Shown here piece after piece: positions 1-15,000 of a stretch of 64,000 nt of DNA. Position numbers and translations under genes: made by a program. The stretch is from NCBI RefSeq assembly GCF_024129865.1, contig NZ_JAMYFE010000047.1, positions 32,548 to 96,547 of the forward strand, read 5' to 3'. Position 1 is the first letter of the stretch, and every line of letters starts with the position of its first letter. The DNA comes from Stieleria tagensis. GTDB taxonomy: Bacteria; Planctomycetota; Planctomycetia; Pirellulales; Pirellulaceae. The notes beneath the pieces are model-generated. The model ran no database searches. It saw only the letters and a list, made by a program, of their open reading frames with translations, and was not told where the DNA came from.

Positions 1-3000
1 AGCCGATCAGCTGATTGCTTTGATCCAACACCGGTTCCAACGGCACACCCAATTGCGTGCTGGTTGGGAACTGGGATTGATCCAACGAAACCGTTTGCCC
101 ACGCAACGTTTGCCCACCGAACACGGTCGGCGTGGTTTCGTTTTCCGGTCCGGCATGGTACGCACCCAACAGGTCGTAACCGCTGCTGCTGCCGATCGAC
201 AACAGGATCGAACCGTCTTCGACAACGACCACCGCTGGCGGAGCGTTTCCGTCGATGGTTGTTGGCACATCGTTGACCGGCAACACGCTTAGCGTAAACG
301 TGGCGGGTTCTGATTGATTGCTATCCCCACGGTCATTGGCACCGACGGTCCCGATCACACAAGGTGCGTCCAAACTGTCGGTCAAACCGCTGTCACAAAG
401 ATGAACTTGGAATTCAAAGATGCCATAAACGTTCGCGGCGGTCTGATAAATCAGCGTGCCGTCGCGTGTGATCGTTGGCCGTTGAACAAACAGCGTGTCG
501 ATGTCAGCCGGATCAAACGAAGTCGGCGTCACATGGAATTCAACATCCTGTCCAACCTCGTCGGTCGCCGTCAGCGGCCCGGGCGAAATATTCGATGCAA
601 AACCGGAGACATTCTTCACACCAGAATCTTCCAAGACTTCCGCCGGGTTGGCGGCGATCGTGAAGATCGGCTTGCTGTTGACCGGTTCGATGCTCAGCGA
701 CACCCGTCCCGAGATCGTCCGTGGATCGGGGACCAGGTTGCCGTTGACAAACGACACGCCATCGTCGGTCACACTGTAGCGGAACGAGTCCAGACCGCCG
801 ATGTCTTTGTTGAATTCGGCCGACGGCGTGTACAACAATGCGGTGATTTCGCCTTGCCCGTCGCGAACTGCCTCCAGCGTGCCGTTCTTGTCCGTGGTCA
901 AGCTGCTCGCACCGGCAAACAAATCAACCAGTGACAGGGATTGGGATCCGCCGTTGGCATTGTCCACTGCGCCGGAGATTTCATTGTCCGGACCGGCAAT
1001 GAACACATCCAACAACCCTGGCCGCTGGTAGTCCCCGGAGGTGATCGACGACAGGAAGTCCGGGTTTGAAACCGGAATCACGTACGGCGATCCGACTCCG
1101 TTGTTGTCAACATTGTTTTCTTTCAATACGTACCGAATCGATCCGTCAGCGGCGACACCGTAGGCGTCATCGGTGGGGGCGAGCGGATTCGCTGCAGCCA
1201 CGTTGACCGCGTCCGGATTGATCCGCGGCGGATCGTTGACCGGTTGCAAATTGATCGTGATCGTTCGCAGCACCTGCGGATTCTGAAACGATGGGTCGTT
1301 GGGCAGATACTCCGAATCGTTTACAGCCACGATCATCGTCGCTTGGCCGAACTGGTCCACATCGGGATACAAGTCCACGGTTCCGTCGAATCGATCCAAA
1401 ACCGGCGGTTGATAGAATAGATTCAGCGGATCACTGAAGCTGATCATTTGGAAATGAACCACTTGGGATTGTTCATCCTGCGCGGTGACCGGCCCGCCCA
1501 TGATATTGGTCGCCCACTGGAACACGGTGGGAACACCGATGTCATCGCGTTCAAGGATATTCAGCGGCGGTTCAACAAAGACCGGGTCGTCATTGACCGG
1601 GGTCTGTGGCAACGTAACGCGTCGCGGCTGGCCTTCGACGGTGGGGAGTGTGACCATGCGGTCGTTCGGTTCACCAAAGAAGGTGCCACTGTCGGGGATC
1701 GCAACCGTTCCGTCATCGGCGACGATGTAATTGAATTCATCCACACCGATCAATTCGTTGTTGTCCGGCGACGTCGGCGTGTACAGACCGCTGACAAACG
1801 CGTCCCCGGCAAACGTCAATTCCAAGGTACCGTAAGAAAGTTGAATCGGGCTGCCGGGCGCTGTACTGCTGCGGAACTCTTGATCACCCACCGTGATCGC
1901 AACCACTCGTAGATTCGGAATCTGTTCGCTTTCGTTGAACAGCGGATCGCGGTTCGGATCGGCGACAATCGGCAACGTTGGCTGGGCGCTACCAATCCCT
2001 AGCAAGTCATCCGCGGTGAAGGCGGTTGTTTCATCTTCGATCCCCTGCACGACACGATCAAAGGAGACCGGCACGTCATTGCTGGGGGTGACCAAGATAG
2101 ACACCAATGCGTCGCTCGATAGTGGCGCATCGACTCGTGTTCCGTCGGTGTCTTCGTCGATTCCGCTATCGGTCGCGGTGTATAGGAACGTGTCAACACC
2201 AAAGGCGTCTTCCGGCGGTGTGTAGAGCACAAACAGGTTGCCGTTTTGATCGAGAATCTCGACCGTACCGCCCAGCGACGTCGTTTGTGTCGGCAGCGAC
2301 AGCAGCAGCGCCGCTGAGTCGTTCAGGTAACCACCGGCGGCATTCTCATCGCCAGCGGTGAGCGGTCCGGGCAGATCGTTTTGGGTCAAGAAGGCCAGCG
2401 GGATCATCATTTGATTCGCGGAGCCTTCGGTCGGCACGGGGGCTGGATTGTTGCCAAAGTAAATCGTCCAGTCCGATCCGGGATCGGCCGAGATTCGATC
2501 ATCACCGACAGCCGGTGCATCGTTCTGCGGGGTGACCAGAATCGTCGCGGTCGCGCTACTTTGCAGCGGCTGAACCGGGCGGGTGCCACCCTGCGGCCAA
2601 TCGGCTTGGTCGCTGTCCTGGATGGTGAATTCGAACCAGTCTTCCGTTCGGTCGCCGGCGGTCAGCGGATTATCGGCGTTGAAATCGACGCCGGCTTCGT
2701 AGATGAAGTCGATCAAGAATCCGTTGGCATCAAACCGTACGTCGTGGATGGTTCCACGCGGTGTTTGGTAGACGCCATCGCTGGTGATCACCGTGGTTGC
2801 CCCTTGTAGATCGCTGACGGTCAGCGAAACCACATTGAGAACTTGACCGGATTCATCCTGTGGCGTTCCGATGGTTGGGCGTCCGGCGTGCGGGATTGCA
2901 CCTTGCAACAAGTCCGCGGCGGTGACAGTTAACAACTCACTCTCACGGACTTTCAAACGACGATCATCTGCCGGACTGGTCGATTCGTCCAACACCCGAT

Positions 3001-6000
3001 CTTGTGCCAGCGGCGCGTCGTTGACCGGATAGACTTCCAACGTCACCGTGCCCACAGCGTACAACGTGTGATGCGGTTGCGATGGATTGACTGGAACGTC
3101 ACGAATCACATAGGTGAACGAATCGGTTCCGTAGAAGTCGGTCGCCGGCGTGTAAACCAATTCGCCGGTCGAACTGTCATAGGTCAGCGTGCCGCCCATT
3201 TCGGTCGGCCGCGAATCATAACCACGGAATTCCGCCGGGAAATCAGGATCGGTGGAGACCTTGAATTCAGTCCCACTGACGGTGAATTCATTTAGATCAA
3301 AGACACCGCCAAACTCGTTGGCGGTGAATGTCAGCGGTCCGGTCGACGAATCGGTGATAAAGCCTTGCGGGATTCCATTCACCTGCCCGCCGGTGTACTG
3401 CAAACTAGTGATTTCGTTTTGGTCAAAATCAACGGCCGCCAGCAAGCGATCACCACTGACCGGAGCAAAGTTCACCCAGGTCGTGTCGTCACTGTACTGC
3501 CACGAATTACCAGCGTAGCGCACGGCCACCATCTGGTCGCTGGCGGTCCCACTGGGCAACGTCGGCGGTGGGCTGGACGCAAACCGCGTGAACACGGATT
3601 GCGGGCTGTGCAAAATGTAACCGGTGCCGGTCGCGTTCTCATGAACCGCGATTCCGCCACCGACCGAACCCAAGGCGACCGTTGCAGTCGCGCCCTGCAT
3701 GGTCACAAGTTCGACCGTTTGTTGATTCAAACCATTGATTTCGTCGTCAGCACCAAAGAAGAACGGTGAAACCGTCGAGGGGAGCGCGGGCAAATCGTTC
3801 GCCAGTATCAATCCCGAATCAATGCGGAACCCGACCACGTCTTCGTCCAAACGCGTGCCGCCGACCTGAGTGATCAGGTCAGGACTGGTCACCGGCGAAT
3901 CATTTTGCGGCACCACTCGGATACTGACCGTGGCCTGGGCGGTTTCGCGTGACGGTAATGGGCTGGCCGGCGAACCATCGGGCAACGTCGTCGCGGCATC
4001 ATCTGCAATCGTATAGACGAACGTAAAATCGTCAGCCGCCGGGACGACCGGGTTGTCTTCGTTGTAGTTCCAATGCGGTGCGAACGACACATCGACGATT
4101 TCGTTTCCGCTAACGGTGACCGTCACACTGCCAGTGGTCAAAAAACCGCCGGCGCCGTCGGGCAAATGAGTGTCAGCGGTAAAGGTTCCGTCGACCAAAT
4201 CATAAATATCCGTGCCATTGGAGACGACCGGTTGCAGCGATCCGTCGGCGGCGACCACCGAAATTTGGATCACCGACAGCGACTGTTCGGATTCATCCCA
4301 CGGGGGCAACAACGCGGATCCTGGATCGAGTGCCTGGGCCGGCGTCAGCACCGCTTTGGGAAGCGCGCCGGCAAGCAGGTCTTGGTTGGTCAGCTGAATC
4401 GATGTGCCAGCCGAGTCGACCGGTTCCAAGACTTCGAATTGATTGTGATCACTGGCGGTCGGCGCGTCGTTGACCGGTGTGACGGTGATCGTCACGGTGG
4501 CCACCGAACTGCTGCGCACCGGTAACGTCTGGCCGTTTACAACGGCCGTCCCACCGAGACTGTAGATGAACGTTTCGGTGCCATAGAAATCCAGCTCCGG
4601 CGTGTAGGTCCAACGCGGGTCGATGGGATCATTATTGAATACCAATTCACCGTTGAGCACGTCGCGTTCGAGATTGATTGTCAACGGCGAAACACCATTG
4701 GCCGCGTCGTTGGCCAGCAGGTCGGCGCCAACGATTTCGATCGCCGTGTCTTCCAGTGTGGCACCGGCAAAATCATCCTTGGGTTCCGGCAAAACCACGT
4801 CCGCAATCAAGACCTTGTAGTCCTCGACCTCACCGCCCACCACGACGCCGTCGCTGGTGGTGTTGCCGGCGTTACTCAAACGGAATCGAATCCAAGTCTC
4901 TGCGGAATCCACCGATGCCAAGATTGCCGGATCCGAAGGCGTGTTGATGGTGATTCGATTTTGGCCATCCAGCATCGCCTGGTTTCGCAACACCTGTTCA
5001 CCCGGATCCGTGAAGTCGCCGTCGCCATTGAAGTCGACCCAAGCGTCCAGCAACCCGTTGCCCGTGGTGTTCACGATGACCTGCGTACCGGTCGGTGAGG
5101 AGGGGTTCAAGAACCCGAGCGGCGATCCGTCGGTATCCAGGAACAGCCCGTCGACTTGATTGCCGTTGACCATCACCGACCCGACTAACACACCGTCTTC
5201 ATCATCAACCGATTGAATGTCAAACGCCGTGGACCCACGTTCATAAACGATGTCAATCAGCGGATTGACCACCGCCATGTCGTCCACAATCACCGCTGCA
5301 AGACGTTGTGCGGTGATCGCATCGGGGGCTCCCGGGACATACAACACAGCGATATTGCCGGCGGCCGCTGGCTGAGTCGCCAAAACAAGTTCATAGGTAC
5401 GCGATGTACCGCCGACATCCACTGTCAGTGTGTCGCCCGATGCCGGTCCATTGACCGAGATCGATGCCACATTGCCCGTTACGGTTCCCAACAGTCCTCC
5501 CGTGCCTGAGGCCGTGATCGGGCTGACGATCACGTCATCGCTGCCGGCAAAATCCAATTCAGTATCAATCACGCTGCCCAACAGCGGCGAGAACGAATCG
5601 CTGACGGTATGCCGCGCACCGTTCTGTGCCAGCGTGGTCGGATAGGTGCTCGATCCTGCCAAGATTGCATCGCCAAAATCCAAACGCACGTCAGGCATCA
5701 AGATCGTGAACTGTGTTTCACGATTGCTACGGTTCGGTTCCAGCCGATTGCCGGCGATATCGAGAATCGGTTCGATGTCTGCATTGGGCAATCCCGACAG
5801 AGCGGCTTGGCCATTGATCCGAGCAATGTTTTCAAAGTACAGCAGCCCGCCGCCCGGAGTGAACGCGGGGACATTCAATGGACTGGCGAATACTTCGCCG
5901 ATGATTTGCCCGGCCATCGTTTCGGCGGTGAACGCAGAGCTCGGAATGAACGCCACCGGGATCGCACCGGCAGAGACCCCTGCGCTGCCGCTAAGCATCA

Positions 6001-9000
6001 GACCGGTGGAATTGATGGTCAAACTATCGCCGGCTGCGCCACCGACATAAACACGTGTCTCATCAAATTCGCGGGCGTTGGCAAGGTCCAAGAACGCGGC
6101 GTTGCGGAACGCTTCACCGATCTCGAATGCCAACTGTTCCGGCGGATCCGTGACGGAAAAATCGATCACTGTGGTGGTCGCGGGATCGGTCGGCCCCGGC
6201 GGTAAATCGATGTCGTTAAATTCGATCTGCAACGCGGAATTACCTGATCGATAGATCAAGGTGTCGCCATCAGCGATCGGATTCGCGGTGAAATCAAGGA
6301 TGAAACCGGAATCAAATTCAAAGACCGCAGTGGTACCACCGACGTCTTGAATACTGAACTGTTCGCCGTCGAGAACCTGAATGCCACTGGGGGCACTGCC
6401 GATCGTTCGACTGCGGTTGTTCAACGTGATTTCATAGGCAGAACTGGGATTCCAAATCCCACTGGCCGGCGTCAACAGGATCGTATTGTTGGTTTCGGAA
6501 TAGCCGAACGTGTAATCGACCCCCGCGACCAATAGCCGACCATCTTGGGTCAGATTCAGTTTTTCAGAACTGACCGATGCATCATCCAGCCCCGCGCCGT
6601 CTTGATCCAAAATCTGGATCTCGAAGCGATCCAAGGTCCCAGAGATGACTCGTACAAAGCTATCGGCCACGTCCGAATCCACCGGCCCGTTGTCCAACGG
6701 ATCCAGCAGCGAAGCAAACGGGCCAATCAAATCACTGCGATCAAAGGCACCGATGTCGATGAAGATATTGTTGCCGGTACCGCCACCGTTGTTGTTCGGT
6801 GCCGCCGCCCGCGGTTGACCGGAAATATCGCGAACCGGGGCAATGATCGGCGACCCCGAAATGCCCAATGAGTTTTTCAGCGCCAACAATCCGGGCCGGT
6901 CATTGACCGCACCGACCGAATTATCGATCAACAGCGAAAGGGCCGCAGGGTAGAGATCACGGTTGTTCAAATCGGTGAACACCACATCCGTTGAACCAGC
7001 GAGGACCGGGAAAGCACCCAAGTTCAAATTATTGGGTTGTGCGTTGCGTGAATTGTTCAGGAACAGCGTCGCAAACAATTCAATCGATCCGGCACCACTG
7101 GCGTCGATGCCTGTGCCGGTGTTAGCGATTGCATTGTTGATCAAGGTCGGCGAAGCATTCTCGGTGACAATGATCCCGACGTTGCCACCAACGATCGTGT
7201 TGTTGATCAGGCGGGCGAATTGATTCGCCGCATCCGAGTTGGCTTGGGTGTCGCCGCCCAATCGGATACCGGCAGTGCGGTTATCGACAAAGACACTGTT
7301 CATCACAACAACCCCCGGGATCAGATCGTCCGGGTTGTCTGTGGTGAACGCCTGCGAGGAACCAGGCGATGGCAGATCACTCCGCCGCGGACCGGCATCG
7401 ATGTCGATCCCATAGTTTTGGCTGTCCAGGATCACATTGTTCTGCAATACAATTTGGCCTTGGTCGCGGAAACTGTTGACATCCCCGCCGTCGAAACCAA
7501 ACGGTGTGCCTTGAAAAGTGAATTCGGTTCCAAACCGAACCACGCTCAACCGGCTCAGCGAGGGTGCAAAATTGCTACCGCCTAGCAAGTTCGACGCCGC
7601 AGGTCCTTGCAGATGGACCATGGTCGCACTGTTGCTCTTGACCGTGCCGTCGGTCGAGGTTGCAAAGACTTTGAAATCGGCTTGCACTGCCGGATCATTG
7701 ATCGCGTCACGCAGTGCCGTCGCGATCTCGGTCGCCGTCATGTCGCTGGTGTAGGCAACGGCGATATTGCCAGGCGTCACATCATTGCTGATGCCCAAAT
7801 CGACGTTGTCAAATTCGAACCGCAAGACTTTCACTGAATCGGAAATTTGGACGAAAGCTCCGTCCGGGATCTCTGCACCGGAGAGCGGATTGGCAGCGGT
7901 TCCGAACTGCAGCCCCACCGATTGGCCGATGACATCATTGGTGTCGAAAGTCCTGACCGCATCAATGTCCCCGCCCTCGGTCGTCACTTCTTCGTATTCA
8001 GCCGACAATCGGATGCCGAGTTGGAATTCCCCCGCATCGATCTGATCGACCGCGTTCCCCAACGTTCCCGTCGTGGCTTCGTGATACGGGTTGTCTTGCA
8101 GATCAATACTGGGCGCGGCATTACTGACCGCTTCACCGCGTTCGGCAAAGCCGATCACAATGTCATCGATAAACACACCACGGAAATTGTTGTTGTCGGC
8201 ACGCTGTCCTTCTTGCAACTCACGCGCTGTATTGTTCGCCAGATAGCTGAACTCGTTCCCACGCGGATAAACACCGGCGTCTTGCCCCGGCGGTGAATTC
8301 ACGTTTGCCGTCGTGATGTCATTCTGGAAGAACCCTAAGACGCCCGGATTGAGCACCGTGAATCCATACATCCGCACCGAATCACGGTACAGTTGGTAAG
8401 GCGTCAAGTTGGCGGGGCTGGCACCTTGGTTGAATCCTTCAGCGATGGCTAATTGCATCGCCGACTGAATTTCTGCGATCGATGCGTCAATGGCGATCGG
8501 CACCGGAATGTTCCCCGCAGCAACGCCCGCTTGCTCGACGGACATGAACGCCTGCAAGGAAGCCTGAGCCGCGGAAAATGTCGTCGCATTGACGGAAAAG
8601 CGAGACGCGTGACTCGGGTCTGCTCGGGTGATGAAACCGTTCCCGCCAAGCCGAATTCGGATTTGATTTGCAACCTGATCGGCGGTCATGCTGGACGAAT
8701 AGTTGATCAAAGTGCCAACGCTCGTCCCCTGTAGGAACGTGAACGTGGTGCCATCGACGGTGAATTGATCGCCGTCACTGATTGCCGATCCGGCCGGGGC
8801 TTGCAGCACCGTGCCGAAATCAAATTCAAACGTTTCAGTATCGCCACTGGGATCGTGACGCAGTTCAAATTCGCGGTTGCCGGCAGCCTTCAAAATCACT
8901 TTGGCTTCGACCGCACGCAGGTCGGCGACATAGCGTTCTGATTCACCGGCACTATTGAAATCAAACCGGATGCGGACATCGCGGTGTCCCGCCCAAGGCG

Positions 9001-12000
9001 CAAGCGGGACGCGAGCCTGTCGCCAATCGGTTGCGTCATACAGTTCGCGGGCCACGTATCCTTTGCCGTTCTCATCGCGATAGCCGTTGATCGCGACGTC
9101 AAATTCGTCGTAGTTCTGTGTCGATCCGCCGGGCAAATTGGGGTCGTTGAACGTTCCGGCTTGACTGCCGTTGTTGGTCGCTACCAGCGTCCAATCACGA
9201 GATTCTTCGCTGGAAACAAACACTCGCAGCGAGTCGCGTGCGACGTTGTTTCGCAACATGAATGCTTCCAGATCTTCCGTGTCCAGAAAGTAGTCAAAAT
9301 ACAACATCGGCTGGTCAGCCGAATCATATTCCGACAAATCGAATCCGTCGCTTTCGAATTGACCGTGGGCATGCGAACCGGTGTTGTAGGTGCCCTCATT
9401 GGGTCCGTCTTCGTAGCCAAAATACAGACTGCTTCCTACTTTATTCGCCGGATCGTCTGCAGCGAGGTTCGCGGTGCGGTTGGTCACATGCCACAGGTTT
9501 TCCTGGGTGCGGCTGAACGTGATCGAACGCACGGACGAAGCATCCGATGCCACCATTTCGCTACTGCGAGACAGCACGCCGACCAAGTCTCGCGCGATCA
9601 CATCATAGGCATACAGGTCCCCGCCACCGGTGATCAATAACACGATATTCTCGTAGCCCGGCACCTCGGCGGGAGCCGGTGTGGCCGAGACGAAATTGGT
9701 GACTCCGATATCGGTGGTCGACGATGGCGTCAACACACGCAAGGTGTTTGACGACGGGTTGCTGTTGAGGTTATTCCGAGGAATCTCGGCGACAAAGCCA
9801 TCTTCGGAAAACGCATACAGCGTATTGCCGATGATCGCCGTGCCGACGATGTCCTCACCGTTGGGTGTATCGATGCGACCCACTTCGATTTTCTGTGTTC
9901 CCGCACCATTTCCGCGGGCATTGTTGACTCGATCCTGGGCCCCTTGATTCGCATTGACCACCGCCCCACTATCCGGGTCAACGCGGTAGACGTAGTTGTT
10001 GCCCGGGTGAACCGCAAGCGCACCGCTGGAGAGACCAACAAACGGGTTCGCTCCATTTCCGCGTTTGGCCACGATGAACATGTCGCTGTCGGTGGGACTG
10101 TTGACCTGTTCGACGACCGCGGTCACCAACATCCCGTTGCCGTTGGCATTGGTCGTGCCGCTGGTGATCGCTTGGTTGACAACAATGTTTCCGTTGGCGT
10201 CGACCCCTGCGGTAAACGTCGTCAACCCCAACGTACCTGCTGCGGTACGGGTTCCAGTCGCCGGATCGACGAAATAAGTCGCACCGGTGTTGGCATCCGT
10301 TTCGTTCCCAGCCTGGGCGCCGGTGAACGCCAACAAACTGCCGTTTGGACGTGAAATGATCTCGCCCAATAACAGATTGTTTTCGTGATACAGACCGTTC
10401 GAATTGCCGGTCGCCGCATTGATCGATTCCAACTGTGTCTGATTGGCACTGTTGGCGTCGCTCTCCAGCACCATCAGGTCGACGTCACCCAACGAGAACG
10501 GAACGACATTGGCATTGCCCGAAACGACCGTTTGCACCGGCGCGGCGGCGGTCACCAAAGGAGTCCGAGTGTCAAAACGGTCCTCGGCGATTCGCAACAC
10601 CGAATTGACCGGCTCGACACGGATGTCAGGATTGCTCGGCGCACCGTTGACGAGTTGGTTCAGTTGCGACGGCATCCGAGCATTGTTGACCACCACAATT
10701 TCATAGTCTCCGGCGGCTAGCTCCACCGTCCCCAGGAACGGATCCTGTGTGCCGGCAGATCCGCGACTGAGATCGTCCAAGTCGGTCCCCTGCAGCGGTG
10801 AAGCCTGATCGGAAACCACGTTGGAATCTTGGGCCATCATCACCAATGTCGGTGGATTGGTTTCCATCGAATACAACAACAACGTCGTATCCGGACGGCC
10901 CAGCCCGTCGGCATAATCCAAATCAAAGGTTGCCGATAGCGAAACGGCATTACCGCCGGATTGAATGTTCTTTCTGGCAACGGTGAACCGATAACGATTG
11001 GTCGAATTGGGATTTGCCAGGTCACCGGAAACACTGATCGTGCCGCGGTCGGTCGCACCGATGTTGCCCAGATCAATCGCCGGTCCGGCCGTGCCACCTT
11101 CACCGGTTAACAGCGAGTGGTAGGGCAGACCACGCGTTTCGATACCGGTTTGAGCATAGCGAATCTCACTGTGCCGAACCGTCGACCCGGCAAATTCATC
11201 CGCTTCGCGCAGACGGATCTGCAACTCATACAAACCCACACTTCCCCGCGCGCCACGCACCCGCACAAAGTATTCACGCGAGGCACCGAGATTGCCCGGC
11301 AGTGTCAATCGCATTCCGGCATCCAACGGATTCGTTGAATACAGATCCTGGTAGCTGCCGTTGGAGTTCAGCGGTGCGAATAATGATTCACGCATCGGCA
11401 AGGCAATGCCACCGCCGAAGGACACCGAAGTGGTTTCGGTGACGCTATTGTCACTCGCCGCCAACACGGTTCCATCAAGTCCGACCAGTTCGACCACGGA
11501 ATCGAGTGTTGCCGAAGTGCGGTCGATGTCCAACCAGATTTCCGTCCCAGCGGTGGCACGGAAGGAGTAAACGTCTTGGTCCAGATCGGTGGAAATAGCG
11601 CCATGGATGGTGAATCCAAGACGCAAGTTTTCGTCACTCGCTTTTTCTCCCGTCGCGAGTTGCCCGATCACATCTGCCGATGCCGGGGTGCCGTTTAGGT
11701 CACCGCCGACACTGACCAGCGCCTCGGCTTCGGTGATCGTTTCGACGTTGCGATCATTCGCCAGTTCCAACAATTCGATGCCTTTCCAAGACCCCGAGGT
11801 CGGAACCGAATCGCCATCGCCGCCATTGTCCGTCAGCGGAGCTCCGTTGATATCGAACCCGGCGCCCACGGTATCGTCATCGATTGTCGTCAGCACCACG
11901 GGGTAATCAGGCTGGCCGATCACCTGCAGCGTGCCGCCGACACGTGTTTGGATATCCAAGTTTTTTCCAGTCGCCGTCAATGTGCCGCCGGCATCCAGAA

Positions 12001-15000
12001 ATTTGACGACCAAACTTTCATCAATTCGACTTTGCAATCGCAGACCACCGTAGTGGTGCTGGTTGCTGTCGGTCACTGATCCGTCAACGATGTGAACAAT
12101 ATCGGTGTCATCCCAAATCCCAGCGGTCGCCATAAGGTCACCGCGAACCACCATCCCGGCCAAACCGGCCGCTTCGAGTGTGTTGCCGCGAACCAATGGG
12201 CCGTGATTGCCACCGTCGGAGCTAAACAGATCAACGGAACCGGTTTGCCGACCGGTGTCTTCGACGATCGTGCCGTTCAAATCATTGACGTTAAAACTGA
12301 TCGCAGCGGTGTTGCCACCGGTGGTGCCGATAAACCGGTTACCAACCAAAATGGGTTCAGCGCCGTTGACATAAACCACCGCCGGCGTGTTGGGGCCCCG
12401 CCCGGCGCGCTGTGCGTCCGTTCCGGCGACACCCGACGCCGACGCTTCGAACACGGTGTTGGCCACGCGAGCTTCCGCCTGATAGATTTGCAACGCATTG
12501 AATCCGCTGCTGGTTCCGTCGATGGTCGATCGACCACCACCAAACGCCAGGCGTGCATGATCGAGACTGACCAATGATGTCGGCCCGATGTAAAGGCCGG
12601 CCCAATCACCGCTAGCCCCTTCGGTGACACCATCAGCGCTGGTGTCAAAGGTACCACCGGTACCATAGCGATCGTCGCTACGGCTGGTGAAAATGATTGG
12701 TGTCCCCAGGGTTCCTTCGGCGATCAGGTCGCCACCGAATCCGGTTTCAATTCGCACACCATCACTTTTGATGATGACTCCCGGATCCACCCGCAGCCGT
12801 GCATCCGGTTCGGAAATGTAGTCTCCCGACGTCAGCGCTGGGATCGTCGGTGTATCAAGCGCGTCCAGATAGTTTGGCGACGTGCGATCAAGTTCAGCGA
12901 CCAGTCCAAACGTCGGTGTTCCGGCAACACGGCGGTACAATCGTCGCGAAACATAGTTTGATGTTGCCGACGGCAGCCCCTGCAATTGCACCGCCAACCC
13001 GGCGGCAACCACAACACTGCGGGTGGCATTGGAGACCAGCGTTTCATTGCCATACAGGTCAATGAAACTGAGTGCGTATTCATAGGTTCCCGCTGCCAGT
13101 CCAGGTTCCCCGGCCGGTGCCGCCACCGCTGCCAAGACGGTCAGCTGCGGATTGGTCGCTTGCTGTTGATTCCGAGCGCCACTGGGATTGCCGTTGATGA
13201 TCAAGTCATCACCGAGAACGTGAACCAGTTCGGTGTCATCGAAACGGGCGGAAACGAGCAGCGACTCTTTTTCACCACCGGCTTCGGTATCGATCCGAAT
13301 CAATACTCCGTTGACTGCGTTTTCGTCAACAAAATTGCCGTACATCACCGGCCCGATCCGTGAGTAATCAGGGGTGAACAGATCACCGCGTTGATAGAAC
13401 GGTGTGGTGAAATTGGTTTCTTCGAAACTCGCCGGATCCGCCGAGATCGCAGCCGACCCGGATTCAGTGATACGGTTGTTGATCAACGATGGACGGGCGG
13501 CGTTCAATTGAATCGGTGCCACCGATGTCAGACCGCCGTTGACGCTGACCACTCCACCGCCAAATCGTATGTCCGCGCCTGTGATCGAATTGGTGAAGAT
13601 GCCCTGTCGTTCCAGTTCGACACGGCCTTCGGCGCGATCAACGTCGTTGCGAATCTCGATCCCGCCCCAATCACCGGGTGACGGATCGATTTGCAGTTCA
13701 CTGCGTTCGAGCCCGACTCCGGGGTCGTTGTAACTGGTGAAGAAGACCGGCAGGTGCGGCGTGCCGAGAACCTGCAGCGAACCTTCCGACGCATCCGTTC
13801 CGCTGTTGTTACTGCCAACCGCGATTCGGCTGGACAGCATTTTAAAGATCGCACCGGCATCAAGCATTACATTGACGCCGGCCGGGACGATCAGATCCCG
13901 ACCGTCATCGAGTGTCCGGCCGAGCGAGGCGATTCGTCCGATCTCATACGCCAAGTTATCGTTTGCACCGGCAAAATTATCGCTCGGTTCGCCGATCTGA
14001 TTGTCCGCCCCGGCATTGCCCACAATTCGAATCGTTTGCCCGGCGGTTGCCATTGCCAATGCGGTGTCGATTTCGCGAACCGGATTGGCAGGCGACCCAT
14101 CACCGCCCAGCGGTGCGACGGCATCAACATAGATTGTGTCGGCCAAGTCATCGGCCTGGAACCAGAAATCAAATGCACCGCCGGGAGTTCCATCTGCGTC
14201 TCCGTCGATCGGCGTTCCCGCGGCATCAACGATGGTCCGCGAGTTAGGCGTGAACTTCAGACGCAACTCATAGTCACCTTGCGTGTTGCCACCGCCACCC
14301 GAACCTGAAATCGTCGGATCCAGATCCTGATTGCCGGTACTCGTCACGGCGATAAAGTACTCGCCCTCGTTGACTTGGAACTCGAGCGCCGAATCCGTCC
14401 CGAACGAATCATCGTTGGAAGACAACAGCACAATTTCCGAGCCGACTCGCTTGTAGAGCGCCAGATTCGTGTCCAGCAAACTTCCCGTTTCTAGTCGCTC
14501 GGCAAAGGTGGCGGCGTTGACCAGCCCGGTTTCACCGGCGGGGACGGTGAACGAATAAAAATCGGCGTCGGTATTGTCAGGGCGAAACAGGTACTGCCCA
14601 TGCACGACGTCGTGCTTACCCGGGTAAACAAAATCGTCCACGGTTCCCGGACCGGCCATGATCGCACCGGAATCCAATTCATATTCGTGGCCAAAACCGA
14701 TCGAGTGGCCCAGTTCATGCATCCCGACTTCGAAGAACGAAAAATTGGGGTTCGGGCCGGTACCAAATCCGTTGTACCAAGGTTCGGCGGCATCCATGAT
14801 CGCCAGCGCCCGACCGGCGATTCCCAACGTCCCACCAGGTCCGCTGACGCCACCATTGACCGCCAAGTCACCGACAACGACCGTCGTTCCCTGGTCGACC
14901 GATTCAACGAATGTGACACCAAATTGGTCACTGTAGAGCGCAAAAATTTCACGCACTCGTTGCATCTGTTCTTCATTGATCGTCGTAAATAATTGACGAC

